44,394 nucleotides of DNA from Candidatus Kaiserbacteria bacterium. Lineage in GTDB: Bacteria > Patescibacteriota > Minisyncoccia > Phycocordibacterales > Phycocordibacteraceae. Made by a program: the position numbers and the translations under genes. The stretch lies in the NCBI GenBank assembly GCA_016217905.1, contig JACRFL010000002.1, positions 82,817 to 127,210 of the forward strand. The letters run 5' to 3'. This document shows, piece by piece, positions 1 through 7,257 of this stretch (its first letter is position 1; each line of letters begins with the position of its first letter). A model generated the notes under the pieces. The model was not told the origin of the DNA and did not search any database. It was given only the letters and a program-made list of their open reading frames with translations.

Positions 1-358
1 GAAGAACGCCGCGGATCTTTTCAGCGTTGCCGGCGAAGTCGTTTTTGTCCCCCGTGACCCCGCTCTCGGGAAAGACCCAGATATGCGCGTGCGGTACTTC
101 GTCTCCGATAATTTTTGAAAGCACCCACTCGGTGCCGAAGGCTTTGCGCTGCGCCTGTGCTACGTTCCTGACCACTTCAAAATATGCCCCGACATTCGGC
201 ACATCCCACACCCAGCGATAATGCCGTTTCGGAATAACCTGGGCGTGCCCGGGAGCCTGCGGATGAATATCCAGAAAGGCAAGGAAGTTGTCGTCCTCGT
301 ATACTTTAGTCGCCGGAATTTCACCCCTGACAATCTTGCAGAAAATACAGTCGTCCAT
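1..358 (-). CDS. HIT family (histidine triad) nucleotide-binding protein, 3' end cut by window
   Basis: The gene runs off the left window edge, so it is missing from the ORF track. Reading the minus strand from ATG at 358 gives [20 protein letters not shown], the classic HIT start with a CxxC pair, followed by [19 protein letters not shown]. About 119 codons are visible. HIT proteins hydrolyse or transfer nucleoside phosphoramidates and related nucleotides. The triad motif here reads HAHIWVF. The first two histidines, including the middle nucleophile, are kept, but the third is replaced by Trp. It is divergent from recJ with only 44 bp between the start codons. The family call is firm; the substrate is unknown. 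Confidence 0.9.
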   Translation of the reverse strand, partial: MDDCIFCKIVRGEIPATKVYEDDNFLAFLDIHPQAPGHAQVIPKRHYRWVWDVPNVGAYFEVVRNVAQAQRKAFGTEWVLSKIIGDEVPHAHIWVFPESGVTGDKNDFAGNAEKIRGVL

Positions 359-384
359 TGCTACAGGATACCGCAATTGATTCC

Positions 385-393
385 TGATACAAT
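385..393 (+). promoter_or_regulatory. extended -10 promoter of recJ
   Basis: TGATACAAT fits an extended -10 (TGn-TACAAT). The hexamer ends 9 nt before the recJ ATG, so the transcript should have almost no leader. Confidence 0.5.
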
Positions 394-402
394 CGACACA
401 CG

Positions 403-2127
403 ATGTTTCCGCTCCATGAACCGCTGACCGACACGCTGCGCGAAGAACTCGCGGCACACGACGACCTCACTGCGGCCTTGCTTGCGCGCCGCGGCGTTCT
501 GACGAAAGAGGCGGCGGAGAAATTTCTCAATCCCTCGTACGACGCGCACCTCCATGATCCGTTTCTGATGACCGATATGCACAAAGCCTCGGAGCGACTC
601 GCGCGCGCCATTCTCACTGGAGAAAAAATCGCCGTCTGGAGCGACTACGACTGCGACGGCATCCCGGGCGCGGTCCTGCTTCACGACTTTCTGAAAAAAG
701 CCGGAGCGAATTTCGAAAACTATATTCCGCATCGGCACGAAGAAGGATACGGAATGAACGTGAGCGGTGTCGAGAAGCTCGCGAAGAGCGGGGTTCAGCT
801 TATTGTCACGGTAGATTCCGGTATCACGGACGTGGAGCCGATCGCGCGCGCGAACGAGCTCGGCATGGAGGTCATCGTTACGGACCACCACTTGCCGGGA
901 GAGAAGTTGCCGGATGCGCTCGCGATTCTCAATCCGAATGCGCGCGCCGATGAGACATATCCCTTCCGTGGACTCTGCGGCTCGGGCGTCGCGTGGAAGC
1001 TGGTGTGCGCGGCGCTCGCACAAACGCCAAAGCTGCGCGAGCGCGTACCCGCGGGGTGGGAGAAGTGGCTCCTTGATATGGTGGGGCTCGCAACCATCGC
1101 GGATATGGTTCCGCTTGTGGACGAGAACCGCGCGCTTGCCATGTACGGAATCAAGGTGATGCGCAAATCGCCGCGGCTCGGTTTGCAAAAATTATGTCGC
1201 GGCATGCGCGTCGAGCAGCGCGCGATTACCGAAGACGATGTCGGCTTCATGATCGCCCCGCGGGTGAACGCTGCGAGCCGGATGGGAGAAGCGCGCGACG
1301 CATTTGCGCTCTTCACGACCGACGACGAGAGCGAGGCCGACCTGCTCGCGAAGAAATTGGAGAAAGCAAATCGGACACGGAAAGCGGAGGCGGGTGCCAT
1401 CACGCGCGCGGTGCACGCGCGACTCAAAGAGCGCGAGATAAGGAGCGTGATAGCGCTCGGGGACCCCGAGTGGCGGCCCGCTCTTCTTGGACTCGTTGCG
1501 AACACCATCGCTGAAGAATACGAGCGCCCCGTTTTTCTCTGGGGGCGCGAATGGAGCATGAGCTTGAAAGGTTCGGTGCGCTCGGGAGGCGCGACGCACA
1601 TCCTCGAGCTCATGCAGGCCGCTGAAAATGTTTTCGCGCAATTCGGAGGACACAGGGCCGCGGGCGGTTTCACCGTGCAGGATACTGAAGTTTTTTTCCT
1701 GGAGGATCGTCTTGTTGAAGCGTACGCGCGAATCACGGCGGGCGAGAAGAGCGTTGACGTGCTCGCGGAGCGCGCCGACGCTGTGCTCGTTCCAGAAGAG
1801 GTGACACTGTCCTTTCTTGCCAAGATAGAGCGGCTTTCTCCATTTGGTATGGATAATCCAAAACCTGTGTTCCTGCTGCGCGATGTGTTCGTACGAGAGA
1901 TTTCACGTTTTGGAAAAGCGGAAGAGCATTTGAAATTAAAAATTGATTCGCGCGAAGGAAATAGAAGTATCGACGTAGTAACTTTTTTTGTGAAGGGTCC
2001 CGTCGCACGCACGGCACAAGAGCTCGCGCAGGGCAGTCGTGCGCACATCCTCGCACACCTCGAGCGTGACACGTTCTCGCGCGGCAACCCGGTGCGTCTA
2101 AGACTTCTGGACATTAGAGTTGTATAG
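403..2127 (+). CDS. recJ: Single-stranded-DNA-specific exonuclease RecJ
   Basis: A 574-residue DHH-family protein. RecJ digests single-stranded DNA 5' to 3' in recombination and mismatch or base-excision repair. The DHH catalytic motifs are visible: [10 protein letters not shown] (residues 80-89), TVDSGI (137-142) and VTDHHLP with the name-giving DHH at 161-163. The DHHA1 glycine/histidine motif [10 protein letters not shown] lies near residue 415, and an OB-type C-terminal region follows. Length agrees with bacterial RecJ. No Shine-Dalgarno site is seen; a -10 box lies directly upstream. The 3' end contains the promoter of the following RNase H gene. Confidence 0.95.
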   Translation: MFPLHEPLTDTLREELAAHDDLTAALLARRGVLTKEAAEKFLNPSYDAHLHDPFLMTDMHKASERLARAILTGEKIAVWSDYDCDGIPGAVLLHDFLKKAGANFENYIPHRHEEGYGMNVSGVEKLAKSGVQLIVTVDSGITDVEPIARANELGMEVIVTDHHLPGEKLPDALAILNPNARADETYPFRGLCGSGVAWKLVCAALAQTPKLRERVPAGWEKWLLDMVGLATIADMVPLVDENRALAMYGIKVMRKSPRLGLQKLCRGMRVEQRAITEDDVGFMIAPRVNAASRMGEARDAFALFTTDDESEADLLAKKLEKANRTRKAEAGAITRAVHARLKEREIRSVIALGDPEWRPALLGLVANTIAEEYERPVFLWGREWSMSLKGSVRSGGATHILELMQAAENVFAQFGGHRAAGGFTVQDTEVFFLEDRLVEAYARITAGEKSVDVLAERADAVLVPEEVTLSFLAKIERLSPFGMDNPKPVFLLRDVFVREISRFGKAEEHLKLKIDSREGNRSIDVVTFFVKGPVARTAQELAQGSRAHILAHLERDTFSRGNPVRLRLLDIRVV

Positions 2128-2128
2128 T
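2123..2128 (+). promoter_or_regulatory. -10 box of the RNase HI-like gene
   Basis: TATAGT overlaps the recJ stop codon and ends 7 nt before the next ATG, fitting the window-wide leaderless pattern. Confidence 0.5.
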
Positions 2129-2135
2129 AAGCGGG

Positions 2136-2552
2136 ATGAAATTCACCATCCACGCCGACGGCGGCGCAAGAGGAAATCCGGGCCCCGCGGGCGCGGGCGC
2201 GATGATCCGCGACCACCTCGGCAACTCGGTCGCGAGCGTCTCGCGATTTTTGGGCACGCGCACCAATAACTTCGCCGAATACGAGGCGGTGATTCTCGCC
2301 TTTGAGACGCTCGCAAAACTTCTGAAAGGGAAGACGGGCGCGGTAGAAGTAGCAGTGAAGATGGACAGCGAACTCGTTGTGAAGCAGATGAAGGGCGTCT
2401 ATAAGGTGAAGCACCCGACGATGAAGGCACAGTATGCGCGTCTCATGCATGCGGCCAGCGCCTTCAAATCCGTCTCCTTCACCCACGTCCCGCGCGCACA
2501 AAACTCCGACGCCGACGCGCTCGCGAACGAAGCGATGGATAGGGGTGCATGA
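2136..2552 (+). CDS. Ribonuclease HI family protein
   Basis: 138 residues with the RNase H fold: start MKFTIHADGGARGNPGPAG with catalytic Asp8, Glu48 in NNFAEYEA, Asp77 in KMDSELVV, and a final Asp in NSDADALANEA (Asp125/127). These form the two-metal site that cuts the RNA strand of RNA-DNA hybrids. It sits between recJ and comEC, and its TGA overlaps the comEC ATG by 4 nt, so they are probably co-transcribed. The full catalytic set suggests an active enzyme. It resembles the short RNase HI-like group rather than E. coli RnhA, so I give no symbol. Confidence 0.92.
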   Translation: MKFTIHADGGARGNPGPAGAGAMIRDHLGNSVASVSRFLGTRTNNFAEYEAVILAFETLAKLLKGKTGAVEVAVKMDSELVVKQMKGVYKVKHPTMKAQYARLMHAASAFKSVSFTHVPRAQNSDADALANEAMDRGA

Positions 2553-4071
2553 ATATCTTAATTGCTGTTGTTTCAGGGTTCGCGAGTGGGGTTTTCTTGA
2601 GATCGCTGTTTTTCACTGGTTCGACTTCGCTCACCACAGGTAGTTGGTGGCCAATACTATTTGTGGTTTTGCTCGCGGCGCTTGTGGGCGCTGTTGCTTT
2701 TATAAAGCCGCGCCACTTGTACTCACTTGGTGCGGTTTTCTTTTTGTTTGTGGCGTTTGGAATGATACGTGCGGCGGTTGCTGACACACCGTTACCAGCC
2801 GTGTTTGCGAATCAGGTGAAGCAGCGCGTGCAGTACGAGGGTCTCGTTGTCGCCGACCCCGACGTGCGCGACGCGAATCAGCGTGTGCAAGTGCGTGTGT
2901 CGAGGGGAGGTGAGTCAACAATTATGCTTGCGGTCGCCCCGCGCCGCCCCGAAGTCGCGGTGGGTGATCGAATATGGGTATCGGGAACGCTCGAGGTGCC
3001 GGAGGCATTCGCCGATGACGCTGGGCGTACCTTCCGCTACGATAAATATTTACAACGCGACGGCGTGCGATTTCTTTTGAGCTTCGCTTACTTGCGTGTG
3101 GAGTCACACGCCCCATGGTATTCACTTCCTGCCGCACTCGCGAGAGTGAAGCATATGTTTATAGATGGAATCAGAGCGACTCTCCCCGAGCCACACGCCT
3201 CGCTTGCCGGTGGGGTCGTGATAGGAGGGAAGTCAGGCCTCGGAAATGAGTTGAAAATGATTTTGTACGGAGCGGCTTGGTGCAAATCATCGTGCTCTCT
3301 GGCTACAACGTGATGGTCGTCGCCGAGTGGGTGATGGCGCTACTTGCGCTCACGAAACTCCCGCGGCGCTGGGGAGCTGGAGCAGGGGCGCTCGCTCTTC
3401 TCGTCTTCGTCGGCATCGCCGGCTTCTCGGCCACGGCAATTCGTGCCGCGATTATGGCGCTCATCGCGCTCTATGCTCGCGCAAGCGGGCGCACATATGC
3501 GGCAGGTCGCGCACTCCTCTTTGTGATACTCCTGATGCTCCTATGGAATCCTCTCTTTCTCGCCTTCGACCCCGGCTTTGGGCTCTCGGTGATCGCTACC
3601 GCCGGACTTATCTGGCTTGCTCCACTCATTGAGATAATTTTGTCATTTACGAAAAGTGCTTTTTGGAAAAATGCTGTCGCGACGACGCTTTCGGCACAAG
3701 TCGCGGTGTTGCCACTCCTTCTCTATGACACGGGGAATCTCTCACTCGTCTCAATCCCCGCTAACTTGCTCACAATGCCGATGGTCCCGCTCGCGATGGG
3801 CTTCTCCGCGCTCGCCGGGCTCGCGGGGATACTCTTTGGTTCCCTTCTTCCTCTTCTTGGTATTGTCCTTGCGTTCCCCGCATATCTTGCCAATGCTTAC
3901 CTCATATTCATCGCGCACGAGAGTGCCGCACTGCCGTTTTCGGCTTACATGCTCCCTCCCTTTCCGTTTTGGCTTGTGCTCGTTGCCTATGCCACACTTA
4001 TTTATGTTGCTTCGTCAAAACGCTTCTCCACGACACCCCAATTAAGGTTCGCAAAGAAGGCGTCGATGTAA
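2549..4071 (+). CDS. comEC: ComEC/Rec2-type DNA uptake channel, interrupted by a -1 frameshift
   Basis: Two overlapping ORFs (2549-3313 and 3277-4071) together make one ComEC of about 508 residues. The first has N-terminal membrane segments and the DUF4131-like OB region, ending in LAGGVVIGGKSGLGNEL. The second starts inside LVQIIVLSGYNVMVVAEW, the competence-domain signature. Adding one A to the AAAA run at 3254-3257 restores the expected LKNDFVRSGLVQIIVLSGYN. The protein would carry single-stranded DNA across the membrane during natural uptake. The C-terminal metallo-beta-lactamase domain of long ComEC proteins is absent; a separate degenerate copy follows at 4626. The 3' end overlaps the convergent SOD gene by 70 nt. 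Real mutation or sequencing error cannot be decided here. Confidence 0.88.
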
Positions 4072-4592
4072 TTTTTCTTTTCCGCCGGCACGTAGTCCAC
4101 CATGTACGCGTGTTCCCAAAGGTCGAGTGCGAGGAGGATGGGGAGGCCGGCGAGCTGTCCGAGCTCATGGTCGGCGACAAAGACAGTGTGGATGGTGTGC
4201 GCAGCTGGATCAGCATAGACAACAACCCAGCCGATGCCGCGCGTTCCCGCAACTTCTTTTATATGTGCGACGAGTCCTTGCTCTCCATATTTTTCAACAA
4301 CTGATTTCTCGAGCGTGCCGCCTGTGGTGGACGACGTCGAACCACCCTCAAACTGCTCGAAATAGTACTCATGCATGCGCATGCCGTCGAATTCAAACGC
4401 GAAGCGTCGCCGTAGCTCCGCAACGAGATACGGATCAAGCTCGAGTTGTCCGGCGCGGACAGCCGAGAGCTTCTCCGTAATAAGATTCGCGTGCTTCACG
4501 TACCCCTCGTACAAAGCGAAATGCACGGCGACCTGCTTCTGCGAAATTCCCTCAAGCGGCGGGAGATCGAATGTTTTTGTCGGGTATGTCAT
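4002..4592 (-). CDS. sod: Superoxide dismutase, Fe/Mn family
   Basis: 196 residues from the ATG at 4592 (MTYPTKTFDLPPLEG). That start is preferred over the upstream ones because a TACATT -10 box lies 8 nt before it. Fe/Mn SODs convert superoxide to oxygen and hydrogen peroxide. The four metal ligands can be placed: His in AVHFALYEGYVKHANL, His in GMRMHEYYFEQF, and Asp and His in LDLWEHAYMVDY. Length matches the family. The gene is convergent with comEC (70-nt overlap) and divergent from the MBL-like gene. Fe versus Mn preference cannot be told from the sequence by eye. Confidence 0.94.
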   Translation of the reverse strand: MTYPTKTFDLPPLEGISQKQVAVHFALYEGYVKHANLITEKLSAVRAGQLELDPYLVAELRRRFAFEFDGMRMHEYYFEQFEGGSTSSTTGGTLEKSVVEKYGEQGLVAHIKEVAGTRGIGWVVVYADPAAHTIHTVFVADHELGQLAGLPILLALDLWEHAYMVDYVPAEKKNYIDAFFANLNWGVVEKRFDEAT

Positions 4593-4600
4593 AGGCATAA

Positions 4601-4606
4601 AATGTA
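4601..4606 (-). promoter_or_regulatory. -10 box of sod
   Basis: On the minus strand TACATT ends 8 nt before the chosen sod start. It is back to back with the TATACT box of the divergent gene. Confidence 0.45.
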
Positions 4607-4609
4607 CCA

Positions 4610-4615
4610 TATACT
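4610..4615 (+). promoter_or_regulatory. -10 box of the MBL-like gene
   Basis: TATACT ends 10 nt before the ATG at 4626. Confidence 0.5.
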
Positions 4616-4625
4616 TACTCAACAC

Positions 4626-5207
4626 ATGCCGCGTAAATTACCGACGAGTTTCTACCTCGTTCTTCTCGTCATTCTCCTCGCCGGGAACATCGGCGTGTAT
4701 CGGGCGATATTCGCGCCGCCCGTGCCTGCCGTCATCGTTCTTGCGGTGGGGGAGAAAGGCGGCGCGACCATCGTGCGGAGTCCGAGTGGAGAAATCGTCC
4801 TTGTCGACGCCGGTCCGGATGCGGGCATTTTGCGCGCGCTCGGAGCAGCGCTTGCGCCGTGGGAACGCACCATTGGTACGGTCGTTCTCACGGGCACGCA
4901 GGCCGGCCTTATCGGCGGCCTGCCGGAAGTCTTGAGTCGCTACCGCGTCTCGGCGCTCGCGCGCGCCGGCGCGCAGGGACCGAAGAGTCTGGAGGCCGCG
5001 CTCGCGGCTGCCGCGAGCGCGGAAACGGGCCTGCAGCAGAAAAGCATTCCGTACGGCGTGCGTCTCGCGCTTTCAGACGGGACGTCCATCGACGTCATCG
5101 CGTCCGGCGTATTCAGGATCTCCTTCGACACCGCCTCACTCGACATCTCTTCGAGCACTCCCGCCGGAGTCTACCTTTCAGACGGGGTCACGATACGCGG
5201 CCGCTAG
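4626..5207 (+). CDS. Free-standing ComEC-type metallo-beta-lactamase-fold domain, metal motif lost
   Basis: 193 residues. The ORF-track start at 4446 lies inside sod; ATG 4626 follows a TATACT box. An N-terminal membrane anchor (about residues 8-26) is followed by a region that tracks the C-terminal MBL domain of ComEC: VLAVGEKGGATIVRSPSGEI, VLVDAGPDAG, WERTIGTVVLTGTQAGLIGGL PEVLSRYRV. In active family members the segment is THPHADHIGGL, with metal-binding His and Asp residues. Here it reads TGTQAGLIGGL, so every ligand of that motif is gone. It is probably not a nuclease and may play a structural or binding role with the nearby ComEC. The gene ends in a CTAG shared with the convergent rpmB stop. 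Confidence 0.75.
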   Translation: MPRKLPTSFYLVLLVILLAGNIGVYRAIFAPPVPAVIVLAVGEKGGATIVRSPSGEIVLVDAGPDAGILRALGAALAPWERTIGTVVLTGTQAGLIGGLPEVLSRYRVSALARAGAQGPKSLEAALAAAASAETGLQQKSIPYGVRLALSDGTSIDVIASGVFRISFDTASLDISSSTPAGVYLSDGVTIRGR

Positions 5208-5446
5208 ATCGCCTTCGCCTTCTTGAGCGTGGCGTAAGCTCCGTTCTTTTTTATGGTCTTGAGCCCTTTCATCGAAACGAGGGCGACGACCGTTTTGCCG
5301 AGTTCGGGCACGTAGATGCGGCGCTTTTGGAGATTCGCCTTGCGACGGACCGTGCCCGTCGGGTTGAATTGCGTCGCGCGGGTGCGGTTCGAGTACCGCC
5401 CGCCGATTTGCGTGCTTTTGCCGGTTATATCGCAGGATCGCGCCAT
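5204..5446 (-). CDS. rpmB: 50S ribosomal protein bL28
   Basis: 80 residues starting MARSCDITGKSTQIGGRYSN, with RKANLQKRRIYVPE and a basic tail, as in bL28, a large-subunit protein. The ORF-track start (5671) is an in-frame extension; ATG 5446 gives the correct N-terminus. The CxxC zinc pairs of some L28 proteins are not present. TACCAT, 9 nt upstream on the minus strand, is a likely -10 box. Its stop codon overlaps that of the convergent MBL-like gene. Confidence 0.93.
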   Translation of the reverse strand: MARSCDITGKSTQIGGRYSNRTRATQFNPTGTVRRKANLQKRRIYVPELGKTVVALVSMKGLKTIKKNGAYATLKKAKAI

Positions 5447-5455
5447 GGCGAACGC

Positions 5456-5461
5456 ATGGTA
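5456..5461 (-). promoter_or_regulatory. extended -10 box of rpmB
   Basis: The minus strand reads TGCTACCAT, an extended -10, 9 nt before the rpmB ATG. Confidence 0.45.
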
Positions 5462-5486
5462 GCATATCCCGTAGCGCAACTCAATC

Positions 5487-6122
5487 ATGGACACTGCTCT
5501 CTCGCTCGTCGTTCTCATTCTTTCCGTCATCGCGCACGAGGTTGCGCACGGATACGCCGCCAACTCGCTTGGCGACCCGACCGCGCGGCTCGCCGGCCGC
5601 CTCACCATGAATCCACTCCCGCACATCGACCTCATGGGCTCGATCATCATCCCCGCGCTTCTCGTCACCACCCACTCGCCGATACTCTTCGGCTGGGCGA
5701 AGCCGGTCCCTTATAACCCCTACAATCTCCGGAATCAGCGTTGGGGCGAGGCACTCGTTGCACTCGCCGGCAGCGCGACAAACATCTTTCTCGCAGTCAT
5801 GTTCGGCCTCGTTGTCCGTTTTGGCTCCTCTGTTGGATTCGATGCGCTTGCGCTCTCGCTCGCCTCGACTATCGCCTTTGTTAACCTCTTCCTCGGCCTC
5901 TTCAACCTTATCCCGTTCCCGCCGCTTGACGGATTCACCGCGCTGCGCGCGGCGCTCCCCTGGCACCTCGCGTCGGGCATGACCCGCCTTCAAGCCCGCG
6001 TGCACGGCGCGGGCGCGCTCTCGCTCATCCTCTTCCTGCTCCTTTTCTCGTACGTCTTTGCCGCGCCGTTCTTCAAACTCGTCCTCTGGATTTTTGGGCT
6101 GATCACCGGTGCCGGTACATAG
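5487..6122 (+). CDS. Site-2 protease family (M50) intramembrane metalloprotease
   Basis: 211 residues, almost all hydrophobic. The zinc motif HEVAHG lies in the first membrane segment (near residues 17-22). GWAKPVPYNPYNLRN follows, and the second conserved motif FNLIPFPPLDGF supplies the third ligand Asp. This is the short M50B form without PDZ or CBS domains. Such proteases cleave membrane-bound substrates within the bilayer, often releasing regulators; no partner is evident here. It is divergent from rpmB. The motifs make the family call firm; the substrate is unknown. Confidence 0.93.
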   Translation: MDTALSLVVLILSVIAHEVAHGYAANSLGDPTARLAGRLTMNPLPHIDLMGSIIIPALLVTTHSPILFGWAKPVPYNPYNLRNQRWGEALVALAGSATNIFLAVMFGLVVRFGSSVGFDALALSLASTIAFVNLFLGLFNLIPFPPLDGFTALRAALPWHLASGMTRLQARVHGAGALSLILFLLLFSYVFAAPFFKLVLWIFGLITGAGT

Positions 6123-6174
6123 CGCCCTTCACCAACTCTCTACAGCAGTCGCCTGTTCCGATGCGCGCGGCTGG

Positions 6175-6180
6175 TATACT
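6175..6180 (+). promoter_or_regulatory. -10 box of the PrgI-like secretion cluster
   Basis: TATACT ends 7 nt before ATG 6188. It decides the start nine codons downstream of the ORF-track start. Confidence 0.55.
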
Positions 6181-6187
6181 ACGGGGG

Positions 6188-6619
6188 ATGGAACATCAAG
6201 TGCCGCAGTTCATCGAGGTGGAGGACAGGATCATCGGCCCTCTGACCCTCAAACAGTTTATTTATCTCGCCGGCGCCGGCGGCATTTGTGTCTCCCTCTT
6301 CGCATACGCGCCCCTGCTGCTCGCCATTCTGCTCTCGCTGCCGGTGGCCGTCCTCGCGGCGGCTCTCGCTTTCTACAAGATAAACGGGAAGCCTTTTGTC
6401 GAGGTGCTCGAGGCCGGCTTCAACTATTACACGGGCGCGAAGCTCTTCCTGTGGAAACATCAGGAGTCGGGAGCTCCGGAAAGGAGCGCTGCGACTGAAG
6501 CGGCGGCGCCAGTACCGCAGCGCGGCACGCCGAAACTCACGCGCGGGAAGCTCTCGGAGCTCGCGTGGTCGCTTGATGTAAAATCTGCGGGCGGCAACTC
6601 CGCGAGCCGCGAAATCTGA
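6188..6619 (+). CDS. PrgI family protein, membrane component of a VirB4-type secretion system
   Basis: 143 residues. MEHQVPQFIEVEDRIIGPLT, then two adjacent membrane segments (about residues 25-60) and KINGKPFVEVLEAGFNYYTGAKLFLWKH are typical of PrgI proteins, which take the VirB3-like place in Gram-positive and Patescibacteria conjugation-like systems. The C-terminal ~45 residues are variable and low in complexity. It is the first gene of the cluster and is followed after 1 nt by the TraC-like gene. PrgI is thought to anchor the VirB4 ATPase to the membrane. The start is set by the -10 box at 6175. Confidence 0.85.
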   Translation: MEHQVPQFIEVEDRIIGPLTLKQFIYLAGAGGICVSLFAYAPLLLAILLSLPVAVLAAALAFYKINGKPFVEVLEAGFNYYTGAKLFLWKHQESGAPERSAATEAAAPVPQRGTPKLTRGKLSELAWSLDVKSAGGNSASREI

Positions 6620-6620
6620 T

Positions 6621-7256
6621 ATGGCGGCGCAAACGGCGAATCCGACGCAGCAGTTCGTTCCGGTCAAAGAGATCCGAAACGGCATCGTCATCCTCAAGGA
6701 CGGCAGCTATCGCGGCGTGCTCATCTGCTCGTCGATCAATTTCGCCCTCAAGTCAACAGACGAACAGCACGCGATCACCGTCGGCTTCCAGAATTTTCTC
6801 AACACGCTCGATTTCTCGATACAAATCGTCGTCAATTCCCGCAAGATGGACCTGCGGCCGTACCTCGCGCTCCTTGAAGAAAAGGCTCCGGAACAGAAGA
6901 CCGAACTCATGCGGATCCAGCTCCGCGAGTACATCGAATTCGTCCGCTCCTTTACGGACCAGGCGAACATCATGACGAAGTCGTTTTATGTCGTCGTGTC
7001 CTACGCTCCGCACATCACGGCCGGGAGCGCGGTCGGCTTTTTCCGCCGTGATAACGCATCGGAGAAAAATGCGGCCGCTGAAGTTTCCTTCGAAGAAAAC
7101 CGAGCCCAGCTCGAACAGCGTCTGACCCTCGTCGCGAGCGGCCTCGCGGGCACCGGCGTCCGCGCGGTGCCGCTCGGCACCGAGGAGATCATCGAGCTTC
7201 TCTACCGCTCCTTCAATCCGGGAGAACTCGAGAACCCCATCCGTCTCGACAACTGA
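6621..7256 (+). CDS. TraC/VirB4 N-terminal-domain-like protein
   Basis: 211 residues beginning MAAQTANPTQQFVPVKEIRN, then a stretch (GIVILKDGSYRGVLICSSIN, NTLDFSIQIVVNSRKMD) matching the TraC-like domain that normally forms the N-terminal, PrgI-contacting part of VirB4 ATPases. No Walker motifs are present. It is followed after 1 nt by the VirB4 ATPase, so the ATPase appears encoded as two separate polypeptides. It is expected on the cytoplasmic face of the secretion channel. I see no frameshift joining the two, so the split seems genuine. Confidence 0.8.
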   Translation: MAAQTANPTQQFVPVKEIRNGIVILKDGSYRGVLICSSINFALKSTDEQHAITVGFQNFLNTLDFSIQIVVNSRKMDLRPYLALLEEKAPEQKTELMRIQLREYIEFVRSFTDQANIMTKSFYVVVSYAPHITAGSAVGFFRRDNASEKNAAAEVSFEENRAQLEQRLTLVASGLAGTGVRAVPLGTEEIIELLYRSFNPGELENPIRLDN

Positions 7257-7257
7257 T

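Noticed and set aside
795-2501. 568-residue minus-strand ORF over recJ and the RNase H gene
   Set aside because: Arg/Ser/Ala-rich shadow with no motif; the plus strand carries complete RecJ and RNase H catalytic motifs.
3254-3257. Programmed -1 frameshift in comEC
   Set aside because: No canonical slippery heptamer in the correct phase and no clear downstream pseudoknot; simple loss of one A is enough.
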